A DNA stretch of 64,000 nt from Rhodanobacter sp. DHB23 (GCF_014842975.1 NZ_JACYXK010000020.1:1-64000), one strand, 5' to 3'. Counted from the stretch's first letter, positions 28,511 through 37,973 are shown. The notes: generated from the letters alone by a model not told the origin. A program made the numbers and translations.

Positions 28511-29052
28511 AGGACACGACCGGTCTGTTCGCGCTGCCCGCCCGCGTGCTGCACTGGCTGATGGCGGCGATGATCCTGGCGATGCTGTTCATCGGCGTCG
28601 GCATGGTGGCCTCGGTATCCGAACGCCACGCGTGGCTGCTGCGCATCCACAAGCCGCTGGGCATCGCGATTCTGCTGCTTGCGGTGGTGCGTCTCGCCGT
28701 GCGCCTGCACTATCCGCCACCACCGTTGCCGGCGGATCTCCCCATGCCGCAGAAGCTGGCTGCGCACGCCTCGCACTGGCTGCTCTATGCACTGATGATC
28801 GCGATGCCGCTGGTGGGCTGGGCAATGCTCTCGGCCGGCGGCTATCCGGTGATGCTCGGCGACTCGCTGCGCCTGCCGGCGATCTTCCCGGCGAACCCGA
28901 TCGCCTTCGCCGTCCTGCGCCACCTGCATACCTGGCTGGCGATGCTGCTGTTCCTCACCGTCCTCGCGCATATGGCGGCGGCGCTGTACCACGGGCTGAT
29001 CCGGCGCGACGGGGTGCTGGCGAGCATGGTGGGGAGAAGGCGCGGGGCGTGA
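28507..29052 (+). CDS. Cytochrome b561
   Basis: A 181-residue protein with four transmembrane helices and haem-ligand histidines in ARVLHWLMAAM, LLRIHKPLG, HASHWLLYA and LRHLHTWLAM. It is a prokaryotic cytochrome b561 (DUF4405/CybB type) that moves electrons from quinol. The ATG overlaps the catalase-like gene's TGA, so it is co-translated and likely supplies electrons to that peroxidase. Confidence 0.92.
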   Translation: MKDTTGLFALPARVLHWLMAAMILAMLFIGVGMVASVSERHAWLLRIHKPLGIAILLLAVVRLAVRLHYPPPPLPADLPMPQKLAAHASHWLLYALMIAMPLVGWAMLSAGGYPVMLGDSLRLPAIFPANPIAFAVLRHLHTWLAMLLFLTVLAHMAAALYHGLIRRDGVLASMVGRRRGA

Positions 29053-29089
29053 CGCGCCATGCGCGGCGAACCCTGCGACGCGAACAGTC

Positions 29090-30487
29090 TCAACGAGGGC
29101 AGCCCGGGCTTTGCTCCAGCCATGCCTGTGCCGCCGCAAGCGTCGCATCTCCCTCGGCGCCGGAGGCTGCTGTCGGCACGTCCGGCTGCAGCTTGCCGCC
29201 GTACGCCTGCCCCGTGCGATCCACGTCGACGGCGGTCGTCAGGAAGATCATGCTGCCGTCGGGCAGGCCGAAACCGGTATTCGCCGTGCTGAGCCCGGCC
29301 GTGGGCTGGCCGAACGAGCGCGTGCCGGGTCGCCCGCGGAAGGCCACGGCCACCGCCTCGCCGGAGCTGGCCGTGTGCGGTCCGTACAGCACGGCCACCG
29401 CGGCATGCTCCAGTGCCGGTCCAGTCGGCGGCGACGGGTCGCGCGGGCTGGAGGCCGCGAAGGCATCCGTGTGCCCGCCGGCATCGCGGAAGCCGCCGAG
29501 CTTCCCGTCGCCAAGCAGGGGGCGCAGCCCCGCCAGCATCGGATACATGTTGCCGCCGGTATCGCCGCGCAGGTCGACGATCCAGCCGCAACGCACCCGG
29601 GGCGCCAGCTTGCCGATCGCGTCCACCATGGTGCCCGCGAAGGCATGGCGCGCGTCCATGCCGCGGTAGCCCGGCATCTCGATGTAGCCGATGCCGCCCG
29701 GCCGCAGTTCGACGGTGGAAGGCGATGTCGCCCCGCCCTGGGTGCGTTCCTGGCGGGCATCCGATGGCTCCATCAGGAAGCTGTGGTGGTCGCCCAGCCA
29801 TGTCAGCAGGAGACGGATGGCCGGATGGGCATCCGCCGGGGTTTGCGCGTCCTTGACCATCGCACGCAGCGCGGGCGTCAGCCGTTCCCAGTCGACGTCC
29901 CGCGCATGCAGGGCGCGTGCGCGCACGATGCGGATGGCGGCATCGAGCACGGCCTCCGGCGCCACCGCGGCAGCGCCGGATTTGCCCGCGGCCACGAGCC
30001 GGAGATGCCGGGCGACGACTTCGCCGTCGCCCGCCAGGGTCACGCCGAGCAGCACGTGCGCGGCCGTCGCCGGCACGTCGATGCGCACCTCGCGATGCGC
30101 GCCCGACACCGTGCCGAGCACGGGCATCCACTGGGAGTTGGCGAAGGCGATCCGCTTGCCGGCCGCGTCGTCCGCCCGCAGCCATAGCGCCGCTCCGCGC
30201 GCCACTTCGCTGGTATCGAGATCGGCGGAAAGCACCAGCGTCTGGCCGCGGTACACCGCGGCGTCCAGCGTGGCCAGCGCGCCGCCGAACTTCGCGGGAC
30301 CGGCGTCGTGCCCCGCCAGCGTCACCGTCGCGCCGAAGCCGCCGGTCACGTCGCCCGAGCCGTCCACCGCGTAGTGCTGGCGGTCGTTGTTGATCACCCT
30401 CCATGCCTGGGGCGCGTGCCCGGCGCCCTTGGCGGCAAATGCCAGGATGCAGCCCAGGGCGCATGCGGCGGCGAATGATCGGTTCAT
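29090..30487 (-). CDS. Secreted S41 family peptidase
   Basis: A 465-residue protein with a signal peptide and two parts: an N-terminal carbohydrate-binding-like beta domain (GDVTGGFGATVTLAGHDAGP, VLSADLDTSEVARGAALWLR) and a C-terminal S41 peptidase core (GIGYIEMPGYRGMDA, GWIVDLRGDTGGNMYPML, nucleophile region HTASSGEAVAVAFRG). The N-terminal domain is unusual for small S41 members. The start has AGGGA upstream. It converges on the cytochrome b561 gene. Confidence 0.85.
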   Translation of the reverse strand: MNRSFAAACALGCILAFAAKGAGHAPQAWRVINNDRQHYAVDGSGDVTGGFGATVTLAGHDAGPAKFGGALATLDAAVYRGQTLVLSADLDTSEVARGAALWLRADDAAGKRIAFANSQWMPVLGTVSGAHREVRIDVPATAAHVLLGVTLAGDGEVVARHLRLVAAGKSGAAAVAPEAVLDAAIRIVRARALHARDVDWERLTPALRAMVKDAQTPADAHPAIRLLLTWLGDHHSFLMEPSDARQERTQGGATSPSTVELRPGGIGYIEMPGYRGMDARHAFAGTMVDAIGKLAPRVRCGWIVDLRGDTGGNMYPMLAGLRPLLGDGKLGGFRDAGGHTDAFAASSPRDPSPPTGPALEHAAVAVLYGPHTASSGEAVAVAFRGRPGTRSFGQPTAGLSTANTGFGLPDGSMIFLTTAVDVDRTGQAYGGKLQPDVPTAASGAEGDATLAAAQAWLEQSPGCPR

Positions 30488-30613
30488 GGCATCCCTGCGT
30501 GTCATCCGGAAAGAGCGGAAGCTACGCCACGCGGGCACGGGCGGGCAATCCGCCCGCACCCCGATGGAACCCGTGCGCCGGCCCGCGCGGGGAATGCCCG
30601 GAGCGGCACGAGC

Positions 30614-32017
30614 TCAATGGCACCCCTGCGGCGGCTGCAGCTTCGCGTGGAACAGCACGTCGTAGGCCAGCGTGCCCATCACGGCGTAGCCGCGATCGTT
30701 CGGATGCAGGCCGGCGTCGCCGGCGCAGACGGTGGCCATGCCCACCGGCAGCGGGGACTGCTTCGCAACCAACGGCGGCGGCGTGTACGTGCCGGCCACG
30801 GCGTCGGCGAAATCAACCACGCCGTCGAACGCGCCCGAACTGCGTATCCACTGGTTGAGCTGCAGCCGCACGGCCTCCCGTTGCGGGCTGTACCAGCCCG
30901 GGAAGCCGGCGAACGGCGTGACCGTGCCGGCGTAGATGTGCAGATGATGCTGGTGGGCGACGTCGGCCAGCATGCGCATGCCGGCGATCAGGTCGCCGGC
31001 CGACGCGCCGTCCGGATAACCGGCGGCGTCGATGCCGCGGTTGATGTCGTTGGCGCCGAACAGCACCACCACGTCGGTGACGCCGGAGCGGTCGATCACG
31101 TCGCGCAGGAAGCGCTTCAGGCCGGCGCTGCCGGCGCCGGGCGCGCCGATCTGGTCGGTGGTGAGTTCGTCAGCGCTGATGCCGGCGTTCACCACGGCCG
31201 CCGCGTCGCCGTTGCGCTGGGCCAGGCCGGCCAGCACCGCCGGCCAGGTCTTGCCGGGCGCGCTGGCAAGGGCGCCGTCGGTGATCGAGTCACCGAACGC
31301 GACGATGCCGCGGGTGCCCGCCGGCGCCGCGACCTCGACGCCGGCCAGCAGGTGGATGTGATCGCCCCGCGTGCGCAGCCATGCCCTTGCAACCGGCTGT
31401 TGCGCCAGCGACGGCTGTTGCGTGGCATCGCCGTCGACCGCGTACGTGGTATGCGCCCGTTCCAGCGGGTGGGCATCGGCAAGCTGAGCCGGTCCGTCGA
31501 AGTACAGGCTGACGACCACGTTCGACAACGCCGGCACCTGCAGTTCGACCGGGTCGCTGACGGCCTCGCTGCCGGGCGCGATGGTGATGGAGGCCTTGCC
31601 GCCGTCGAAGCGCAGCGGCCGGTCGCTGCCCGGCGCGATCGCCGACCGGTCGCCGGCATGGCCGGCGCCCAGCGCGATGCGCGCGACGCTCACGGTGAGC
31701 GGCTCGCGGCCGTAGTAGTTCGACAAGCGGATGCGCACGCGTTCGCCGCCGGCGCTGACGTCCACGCTCTGGCGCAAGGTCAGGTGAGCGACCGTGGGCG
31801 CGCGCTCGACCGGCTGCCCCCAGGCATCCGGCGCCGGCTTGCCGTCGCTGCCGATGACCGACTCGTATTGCGAGGTCATCGCCTGTCCCCAGGTGGCGAC
31901 CCATGCCGGCGCCGCCGGCTTCGCGGCGGCGCCGGCCGGGAGCGGCAGCCAGGCCGCGAGCAAGGCCGCCAGCGTCGCGGTACACGGAAAACGGACAGTG
32001 CGATATGCGCGTGTCAT
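30614..32017 (-). CDS. Secreted SGNH/GDSL-type esterase
   Basis: A 467-residue secreted hydrolase: signal peptide to ~AAAKPA, an N-terminal beta-sandwich, and a C-terminal SGNH fold with GDSITDG (Ser), GAND (Asn) and DAGLHPNDRGY (Asp and His). Such proteins remove acyl groups from carbohydrates or lipids. The start has GGGAGG 5 bases upstream; the in-frame extension to 32050 is rejected. The stop is ~125 bases downstream of the S41 peptidase start, on the same strand, so the two may be one unit. Confidence 0.88.
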   Translation of the reverse strand: MTRAYRTVRFPCTATLAALLAAWLPLPAGAAAKPAAPAWVATWGQAMTSQYESVIGSDGKPAPDAWGQPVERAPTVAHLTLRQSVDVSAGGERVRIRLSNYYGREPLTVSVARIALGAGHAGDRSAIAPGSDRPLRFDGGKASITIAPGSEAVSDPVELQVPALSNVVVSLYFDGPAQLADAHPLERAHTTYAVDGDATQQPSLAQQPVARAWLRTRGDHIHLLAGVEVAAPAGTRGIVAFGDSITDGALASAPGKTWPAVLAGLAQRNGDAAAVVNAGISADELTTDQIGAPGAGSAGLKRFLRDVIDRSGVTDVVVLFGANDINRGIDAAGYPDGASAGDLIAGMRMLADVAHQHHLHIYAGTVTPFAGFPGWYSPQREAVRLQLNQWIRSSGAFDGVVDFADAVAGTYTPPPLVAKQSPLPVGMATVCAGDAGLHPNDRGYAVMGTLAYDVLFHAKLQPPQGCH

Positions 32018-32253
32018 GCATGCCTCCCTGGGAGATGGCAGGGTCGCCAAGCCGGATCGTTCGGCAGCGCGCGGCGGCTGTCAATGCGACGGATGGGCCC
32101 ACCGCGAGCCGCCGCCCGGCGTGCTGCAGGGCGCGCCGGCGCAGCAGCCGGAATATCCCGCGTGCACGAATTGACGCACTCCGGGCAGCGGCGGAGACTG
32201 GCGGGCCGGGGATCCGGGAGTGGCCGTCACGCGTCATAGCGGGGGAGGCTGCC

Positions 32254-32817
32254 ATGCGTACGACCGAGTCGATTTGCCGATACACGATTGCCACCGCGAT
32301 GCTGCTCGCCGCGGGCGGGTTGCAGGCTGCGGACAGGAAGATGCCGACGGACGCCGAGCTGATCGCGAGCGCGATGAGCGCGGCGCCGGCGGGCATCGCG
32401 AAGCACGCCACGATCGTCGTGCCGGGTGCAGGCGGCACGATGCGCACGCTGCGCAAGGGAACGAACGGTTTCACCTGCATGCCGGACAACCCGGCCACGC
32501 CGGGGCCGGACCCGATGTGCGCGGACAGGAACGCGTGGGCATGGCTCGGTGCGTACATGGCGCACCAGCCGCCGCCGCCCGGCGTCGGCCTGGCGTACAT
32601 GCTGCAAGGCGGCGTCGACGCCAGCAACACCGACCCGTTCGCCACGAAGCCCGCCGCCGGCCGGCACTGGGTACGCACCGGCCCGCACCTGATGATCTTC
32701 GGCGCGGACGCGGCGTTCTACGACCGGTATCCGAAGGACGCCACGCCGGATACGGCGGTGCCCTACGTGATGTGGCCCGGCACGCCGTACCAGCACCTGA
32801 TGACGCCCGTGCACTGA
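32254..32817 (+). CDS. Secreted hypothetical protein
   Basis: A 187-residue exported protein (signal IATAMLLAAGGLQA) with SAMSAAPAGIAKHATI and a tryptophan-rich core (RNAWAWLGAYMAHQ) and a conserved-looking HLMIFGADAAFYDRYP block. Homologues are annotated only as hypothetical as far as I can tell. The start is strongly supported by GGGGGAGG 5 bases upstream. Confidence 0.75.
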   Translation: MRTTESICRYTIATAMLLAAGGLQAADRKMPTDAELIASAMSAAPAGIAKHATIVVPGAGGTMRTLRKGTNGFTCMPDNPATPGPDPMCADRNAWAWLGAYMAHQPPPPGVGLAYMLQGGVDASNTDPFATKPAAGRHWVRTGPHLMIFGADAAFYDRYPKDATPDTAVPYVMWPGTPYQHLMTPVH

Positions 32818-32899
32818 GCCGGCGCGGCTCCGGCGGGGCGCCTGCATAGATGTCCGAAAACGGCGAGTCGCATCGACTCGCCGGTGCTAGCCTGACGGC

Positions 32900-34411
32900 A
32901 TGAACGAACTCCATGCCGGCACCCTGCCCGACCCGCGCAGCTGCGAACAGGCGCGCCTGAGCCGCGACGCGCGCTTCGACGGGCTGTTCTTCACCGCCGT
33001 GCGCAGCACCGGCATCTATTGCCGGCCGGTGTGCCCCGCGCCCGCGCCGAAGCGGGAGAACGTGCGCTACTACGCCAGCGCGGCGGCGGCGGAAGCGGCC
33101 GGTTTCCGGCCCTGCCTGCGCTGCCGGCCGGAGCTGTCGCCGGGCAACGACGTGTGGCAGCGCGGCGACCACGTGGTGGCGCGTGCGCTGAAGCTGATCG
33201 AGCACGGGGCGCTGGACGAAGGCTCGCTGGAGCAGCTCGCCGCGCGCGTCAACGTGGGTGCGCGGCAATTGCGCCGGCTGTTCACCGAACGGCTGGGCGC
33301 GCCGCCGCTGAGCGTGCACACCACGCGGCGCCTGCTGTTCGCGAAGCAGCTGCTGACCGAGACGGCGATGCCGGTGACCGAGGTCGCGCTGGCGTCGGGC
33401 TTCCGCAGCCTGCGCCGCTTCAACGCCGCGTTCGCGCAGGCGAACCACATCGCGCCGCGCGAACTGCGCCGCCAGCCGCGCGCGGCGAAGAACGACGCGC
33501 TGACGCTGCGGCTGGCGTACCGCCCGCCGTTCGATTTCGCCTCGCTGCTCGACTTCCTGCGCGGCCGCGCGCTGCCCGGCATCGAGCAGGTGGACGGGAC
33601 GAGTTATGCGCGCGTGTTCGGCCCGGCCGACGCGCCGGGCTGGTTGCGCGTTTCGGCGTGGCCGGGCGGCGAGCATGCGCTGAAACTGGAACTGCATTGC
33701 CCGCAGCCGGTGCGGATGCAGGGCGTGGTGTCGCGCGTGCGTCGCCTGTTCGACCTGGATGCCGACCCGCGCGCGATCGCCGACGCGTTGCGCGGCGAGG
33801 CCACGCTGCGCACGCTGCTGCGCAAGCGCCCGGGGCTGCGCCTGCCGGGCAGCTGGGACGGTTTCGAGGTCGCGGTGCGCGCGATCCTCGGCCAGCAGGT
33901 GAGCGTGGCGGCGGCACGCACGCTGGCGTCGCGCCTCGTGCAACACCACGGTGTGGTTTTGGAGCAAGCGCCGTTGCCCGGGCTGGATCGCCTGTTCCCC
34001 ACGCCCGAAACATTGGCGGATGCCGACCTGCGCGCACTCGGCGTGACCACGGCGCGTGCCGAAACGATACGCGGCGTGGCGCGCGCCCTGCTCGACGGCC
34101 GCGTGGATTTCCGCGCGGAGCAGCCGCTGGAGGAATTCGTGGCGCGCTGGGTCGCGCTGCCCGGCATCGGCGAATGGACGGCGCACTACATGGCGATGCG
34201 CGCACTGAGCCATCCCGATGCCTTCCCCGCCGCCGACCTGATCCTGCGCCGCGCTGCCGCGGGCGACGGCGATGCACTCAGTACCAGGGCGCTGACCGCG
34301 CTCGCCGAGGCCTGGCGGCCGTGGCGCGCCTATGCCGTGATCCATCTATGGCGCGCCAGCAGCGACGCCGCGCCGACACCACGCACGAAACGCAAGGGAG
34401 CCAATCCATGA
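32900..34411 (+). CDS. alkA: Ada-type regulator fused to 3-methyladenine DNA glycosylase
   Basis: A 503-residue fusion. Residues ~1-85 form the Ada zinc domain with cysteines in YCRPVC and CLRC; residues ~95-195 an AraC-type HTH (GSLEQLAARVNVGARQLRRL; VALASGFRSLRRFNAAF); and the rest the AlkA N-terminal domain followed by HhH-GPD (SWDGFEVAVRAILGQQVSV, LPGIGEWTAHYMAM) with the catalytic Asp region DAFPAADL. It both senses methyl damage and excises alkylated bases. It lacks the Ogt-type C-terminal domain, which is the next, overlapping gene. Confidence 0.93.
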   Translation: MNELHAGTLPDPRSCEQARLSRDARFDGLFFTAVRSTGIYCRPVCPAPAPKRENVRYYASAAAAEAAGFRPCLRCRPELSPGNDVWQRGDHVVARALKLIEHGALDEGSLEQLAARVNVGARQLRRLFTERLGAPPLSVHTTRRLLFAKQLLTETAMPVTEVALASGFRSLRRFNAAFAQANHIAPRELRRQPRAAKNDALTLRLAYRPPFDFASLLDFLRGRALPGIEQVDGTSYARVFGPADAPGWLRVSAWPGGEHALKLELHCPQPVRMQGVVSRVRRLFDLDADPRAIADALRGEATLRTLLRKRPGLRLPGSWDGFEVAVRAILGQQVSVAAARTLASRLVQHHGVVLEQAPLPGLDRLFPTPETLADADLRALGVTTARAETIRGVARALLDGRVDFRAEQPLEEFVARWVALPGIGEWTAHYMAMRALSHPDAFPAADLILRRAAAGDGDALSTRALTALAEAWRPWRAYAVIHLWRASSDAAPTPRTKRKGANP

Positions 34412-34923
34412 AAACGCAGGAAACCATCTGGTACGACGAACTGCCCACGCCCATCGGCCTGCTGCGCCTGCTCGCCGATGCCCAGGGCCTGCGCGAAGTG
34501 TGGTTCGAGAGCGGGAAGCATCCGAAGTCGCTCGATCCGCGGTGGGTGCGCGATGCAGGCAAGCTCGCCTTCGCCCGCGTGCAGCTGGAGGAATATTTCG
34601 CTGGCGAGCGACAGGCGTTCGCGCTGCCGCTGCACCCCGTAGGCACGCCGTTCCAGCTCGCGGTGTGGCACGAGCTGGCGAACATCCCCTACGGCGCCAC
34701 GATCAGCTACGGCGAAATGGCGCGGCGCATCCAGCAGCCGCAGGCAGTGCGCGCGGTGGGTGCCGCGAACGGCCGCAACCCGCTGCCCATCGTGCTGCCC
34801 TGCCACCGCGTGATCGGTGCGGACGGCAGCCTCACCGGTTTCGGCGGCGGGTTGCCGGTGAAGCAGTTCCTGCTGTCGATGGAGGCGCGGGTCACCGGCG
34901 GTGACCTGTTCGCTTCGGCGTAA
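34408..34923 (+). CDS. ogt: Methylated-DNA-protein-cysteine methyltransferase (Ogt)
   Basis: A 171-residue O6-methylguanine-DNA methyltransferase with the active-site PCHRVIG motif and the AVRAVGAANGRNPLPIVL region preceding it. It accepts the methyl group from O6-methylguanine onto its cysteine in a single-turnover reaction. Its ATG overlaps the TGA of the Ada/AlkA gene, so the two are co-translated and together rebuild the adaptive response. Confidence 0.95.
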   Translation: MKTQETIWYDELPTPIGLLRLLADAQGLREVWFESGKHPKSLDPRWVRDAGKLAFARVQLEEYFAGERQAFALPLHPVGTPFQLAVWHELANIPYGATISYGEMARRIQQPQAVRAVGAANGRNPLPIVLPCHRVIGADGSLTGFGGGLPVKQFLLSMEARVTGGDLFASA

Positions 34924-35538
34924 TGCACCGGTGGACCTCTGATTTGCTCGTCATCCCAGCGAGGCGCTTCTCAACAGCCGAAGGCTGGTCAAGCTGGGAT
35001 CCAGTGCCTGTAATCCCTTGAATGCAAAAGTGCTGGATTCCGGCTTTCGCACACTGCTGTCCGGAAATTTCGCAAGTGATCTTCTCCCCTCCCTCTTCGG
35101 CCTGATTGGCATCGAGTCTCAGCTTGTGAACTGATTTGCTCCTCCCCCTGCTTGCAGGGGGAGGTTGGGAGGGGGTGAAACCCTGCGAAAGACGCTCATG
35201 GATGGCTTTCGCAAGAGCCTGACCCCACCCCAGCCCTCCCCTGCATGCAGGGGAGGGAGACAGGACATGGCACGACTGAGACTCGACGCTGATCAAGTCC
35301 CTTCGGGAGCGGGGCTGGGGGTGAGGGTTCGGATTTGCCTCGACGTCTCGCTCCGCCCGGACCCTCTCCCGCCTGCCGGCACCCTCTCCCGAAGGGAGAG
35401 GGACTCACCCGTGCGGGTTCTCGCGAATTCAAGTTGCCTGGCTTCGTCGTTCGAGGCGAGAGCCTGCGCTGCCCGGAGTCCGCGAACCGGGGCACCGGAT
35501 GTTCCCATGGCCTCCCCGAGGTGCGTTGACGCGCCCAC
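34924..35538. repeat. Gene-free region with second composite extragenic repeat
   Basis: No gene is supported in these ~615 bases. From 34,945 to 35,515 the sequence matches the composite repeat at 9486-9865 in the same order: CGTCAT, CACTGCTGTCCGGAA, GGGCTGGGGGTGAGGGTTCG, GCCTGCCGGCACCCTCTCCC and GCGAATTCAAGT. Between the halves there is an extra ~190 bases with its own inverted repeats (CCCCCTGCTTGCAGGGGGAG; CCCCTGCATGCAGGGG), perhaps a second element inserted in the first. Confidence 0.65.
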
Positions 35539-35569
35539 CGCTTCATGTATACAGTGTATACATGAAGCG
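35539..35569. promoter_or_regulatory. Perfect 31-bp palindrome over the TetR start codon
   Basis: A 15-bp arm (core TTCATGTATACA) is mirrored exactly around a single central G. It covers the ATG at 35562 and stretches ~22 bases upstream. This is the expected form of a TetR-family autoregulatory operator; no ribosome binding site is visible inside it, so the gene may be leaderless. Confidence 0.75.
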
Positions 35570-36143
35570 CCTGACCACTGCCGAGAAGATCCTGCGCGCC
35601 GCGCACAAGCTGTTCGACCGCGAAGGCGGCGAGGCGGTGACGATGCGCCGTGTGGCCGAGCTGGTCGGCATCACGCCGATGGCGATCTACCGCCATTTCC
35701 CGAACCGCGAGGCGTTGCTGAAGCGGATCGCCGACGACAGTTTCCAGTCCGTGGCGGACAGCTGGCAGGAGCACGACGGACGGGCCGGCGTGATCGAGCG
35801 CCTGTGCGCCACGCAGATGTTGTACCTGGACTACGCACTGGCCCACCCGCACCTGTTCGACCACGCGTTCTCGGTGCGCCGCGACGACGCCCGGCAATTT
35901 CCCGGGGACTTCCGCGCACGTCGCTCGCCCACGCTCAACGTGGTGGCCGACACGCTGGCCGAGGGCATGCGCGAGGGTGTGCTGCGCAAGGACGACCCGT
36001 GGGACGTGGCGATGACGTTCTGGGCGCATACGCACGGGCTGATCGCGCTGTATCGCGCAGGCCGCTTCAGCTACGACGAAGAACAGTTCCGCGCGTTCTA
36101 CCGCGCATCGATAGGGAGGCTGCTCGATGGCATCAGGATCTGA
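35562..36143 (+). CDS. TetR family transcriptional regulator
   Basis: A 193-residue TetR-type regulator: N-terminal HTH (TAEKILRAAHKLFDREGG; TMRRVAELVGITPMAIYRHF) and an all-helical ligand domain resembling TetR_C-type members. The start is within its own 31-bp palindrome. The stop overlaps the start of the Lnt-like gene by 17 bases, so that gene is the probable co-regulated target. Confidence 0.9.
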   Translation: MKRLTTAEKILRAAHKLFDREGGEAVTMRRVAELVGITPMAIYRHFPNREALLKRIADDSFQSVADSWQEHDGRAGVIERLCATQMLYLDYALAHPHLFDHAFSVRRDDARQFPGDFRARRSPTLNVVADTLAEGMREGVLRKDDPWDVAMTFWAHTHGLIALYRAGRFSYDEEQFRAFYRASIGRLLDGIRI

Positions 36144-37554
36144 TCGTCGCGCGGTGCCGGCCGGTCTGGCGGCGACCGCGTCGTCCGCGCTGTGCTGGTG
36201 GTTCGGCAGCGGCGTGCATCCGCTGTGGTGGCTGGCCTGGATCGCACCGCTCCCGGTGCTGTGGCTGGCGCCGCGCGTGCGGGCGCACCGGGCGGCGCTT
36301 GCCGCATTCGCGGCCTACGCGCTCGGCGGCTGCAACCAGTGGCATTACCTGCATGGCGTCATCGGCCTGCCGCTGCCCTTCGTCCTGCAGGCCATCGCCG
36401 GGCCGGCGCTGGTGTTCATGCTGGTGGCGCTGCTGCATCGCCGGCTGCTGCTCGGCGGCCGCACCATCGCCGCCGCGCTGGCACCGGCCGCGTTGTGGGT
36501 GGCGGTCGAATACGCCAGCAGCCAGGTGTCGCCGCACGGCACCTTCGGCAACATCGCCTACAGCCAGATGGATGCGCTGCCGGTGGTCCAGCTCGCCGCG
36601 GCCACCGGCCTGTGGGGCGTGAGCTTCCTGCTGCTGTTGCTGCCGGCGGCGCTGGCCACGCTGGCGTGGCCGTCCGCATCACCGCGCCCTGGCCGCGCCG
36701 CCGTGCTGGCGGTAGCGCTGGTTCCGCTGGCCGCCACCCTGCTCTACGGCGGGCTGCGCCTGCAGGCGCCGGCGGACACCACGCTGCGCATCGGGCTGGC
36801 GTCCATCGAGCAGCCGATACGCCCGGCGCTGGACACTGCCGACGGACAGGCGCTGCAGGCCCGCTACGTGCAGGTCATCGACGCGCTGGCGCAGCAGGGC
36901 GCGCGCACCGTGGTGATTCCCGAAACCTCCTTCGCCACTGCCGACGCCACCGTGCCGGCCTTCGCGCAGCTGGCCAACCGGCACGACCTGCTGCTGGATG
37001 CCGGCATCGACGCCAGGGGCGATCCGCACGCCGAGCGCAACATGGCGATGGCCTTCCCGCCCGATGGCGCGGCGCCCCAGGTCTACAGCAAGCATCACCT
37101 GATCCCCGGCTTCGAGCATCAGTACACGCCGGGCGACAGCTACACGGTGCTGGCCGGCTCGCCGCGCATCGGGCTGGCGATCTGCAAGGACATGGATTTC
37201 CACGACACCGGCCGCGCCTACGCGAGGCGCGACACGCAGCTGCTGCTGGTGCCGGCCTGGGATTTCGGCATCGACGGCTGGCTGCACAGCCGCATGGCGA
37301 TCATGCGCGGCGTGGAGAGCGGCTTCGCCATCGCCCGTGCTGCGCGCGACGGCCGCCTCACGCTCAGCGACGACCGCGGTCGCGTGCTGGCGGAAGCCTC
37401 CAGCGAACAGCACGACGCGGCACTGGTGGGCGACCTGCCGCTGCGCACCACGCACACGCTCTATGCGCGCTGGGGCGACTGGTTCGCCTGGCTGGACCTG
37501 GCGCTGCTCATCGTGCTGCTGTGCGCGGCGCTGCCGCGTCGACACAGGGACTGA
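36127..37554 (+). CDS. Lnt-like membrane carbon-nitrogen hydrolase
   Basis: A 475-residue integral membrane protein with about six N-terminal and one C-terminal transmembrane helices and a nitrilase-fold domain. The Glu-Lys-Cys triad is visible in IPETSFA, YSKHHLIPGFE and LAICKDMDF, the same plan as apolipoprotein N-acyltransferase (Lnt). The housekeeping lnt is normally next to corC; here it sits under a TetR regulator, so this is probably a divergent paralogue with another acceptor. AGGGAGG box upstream of the ATG. Confidence 0.8.
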   Translation: MASGSDRRAVPAGLAATASSALCWWFGSGVHPLWWLAWIAPLPVLWLAPRVRAHRAALAAFAAYALGGCNQWHYLHGVIGLPLPFVLQAIAGPALVFMLVALLHRRLLLGGRTIAAALAPAALWVAVEYASSQVSPHGTFGNIAYSQMDALPVVQLAAATGLWGVSFLLLLLPAALATLAWPSASPRPGRAAVLAVALVPLAATLLYGGLRLQAPADTTLRIGLASIEQPIRPALDTADGQALQARYVQVIDALAQQGARTVVIPETSFATADATVPAFAQLANRHDLLLDAGIDARGDPHAERNMAMAFPPDGAAPQVYSKHHLIPGFEHQYTPGDSYTVLAGSPRIGLAICKDMDFHDTGRAYARRDTQLLLVPAWDFGIDGWLHSRMAIMRGVESGFAIARAARDGRLTLSDDRGRVLAEASSEQHDAALVGDLPLRTTHTLYARWGDWFAWLDLALLIVLLCAALPRRHRD

Positions 37555-37637
37555 AGGTCGACGCGGAGGCTGGATACGTGTCCCTAAAGCCCGTTCGATA
37601 GCTCCACGTGGTTCGCGTGGAGATCGCTGGCAGACGC

Positions 37638-37973
37638 TCAGGGATGACCCTGCTGCGCATCCGTCGACGCGGCGGCATCGCGCGCCTGGTTGACCAGGTC
37701 CTGCTGCCGCGCGTTGTCCCGCTGCTGCTGCGCCTGGTCGGCCTGTTGCTGCTGGCGACGCGCGTCCGAATCCTGCGCCAGCGGCTGCTGCGCCATGCTG
37801 GATACGTTCTGGCGCTGTTGCGCCTGCTGCTGGTTCTTCTGCAGCTGGTCGTTGGTCTGCTGCTGTTGGGTTGCCTGCTGGAAGCGTGCGTTTGCCGCCG
37901 TGGTCTGGGCCGAGGCAGTACCGGCCACGGCGGACAGGACAGCCAGCGAGCAAAATATGCGTGCGATTGTCAT
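37638..37973 (-). CDS. Small secreted glutamine-rich protein
   Basis: A 111-residue protein: signal peptide (SLAVLSAVAGTASA) then a nearly all-glutamine/alanine/asparagine mature part (FQQATQQQQTNDQLQKNQQQ and similar). Low complexity rules out family assignment; it may be a periplasmic disordered or helical protein. A start at 38000 would add 9 residues. Its promoter region is shared with the divergent NPP gene. Confidence 0.6.
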   Translation of the reverse strand: MTIARIFCSLAVLSAVAGTASAQTTAANARFQQATQQQQTNDQLQKNQQQAQQRQNVSSMAQQPLAQDSDARRQQQQADQAQQQRDNARQQDLVNQARDAAASTDAQQGHP

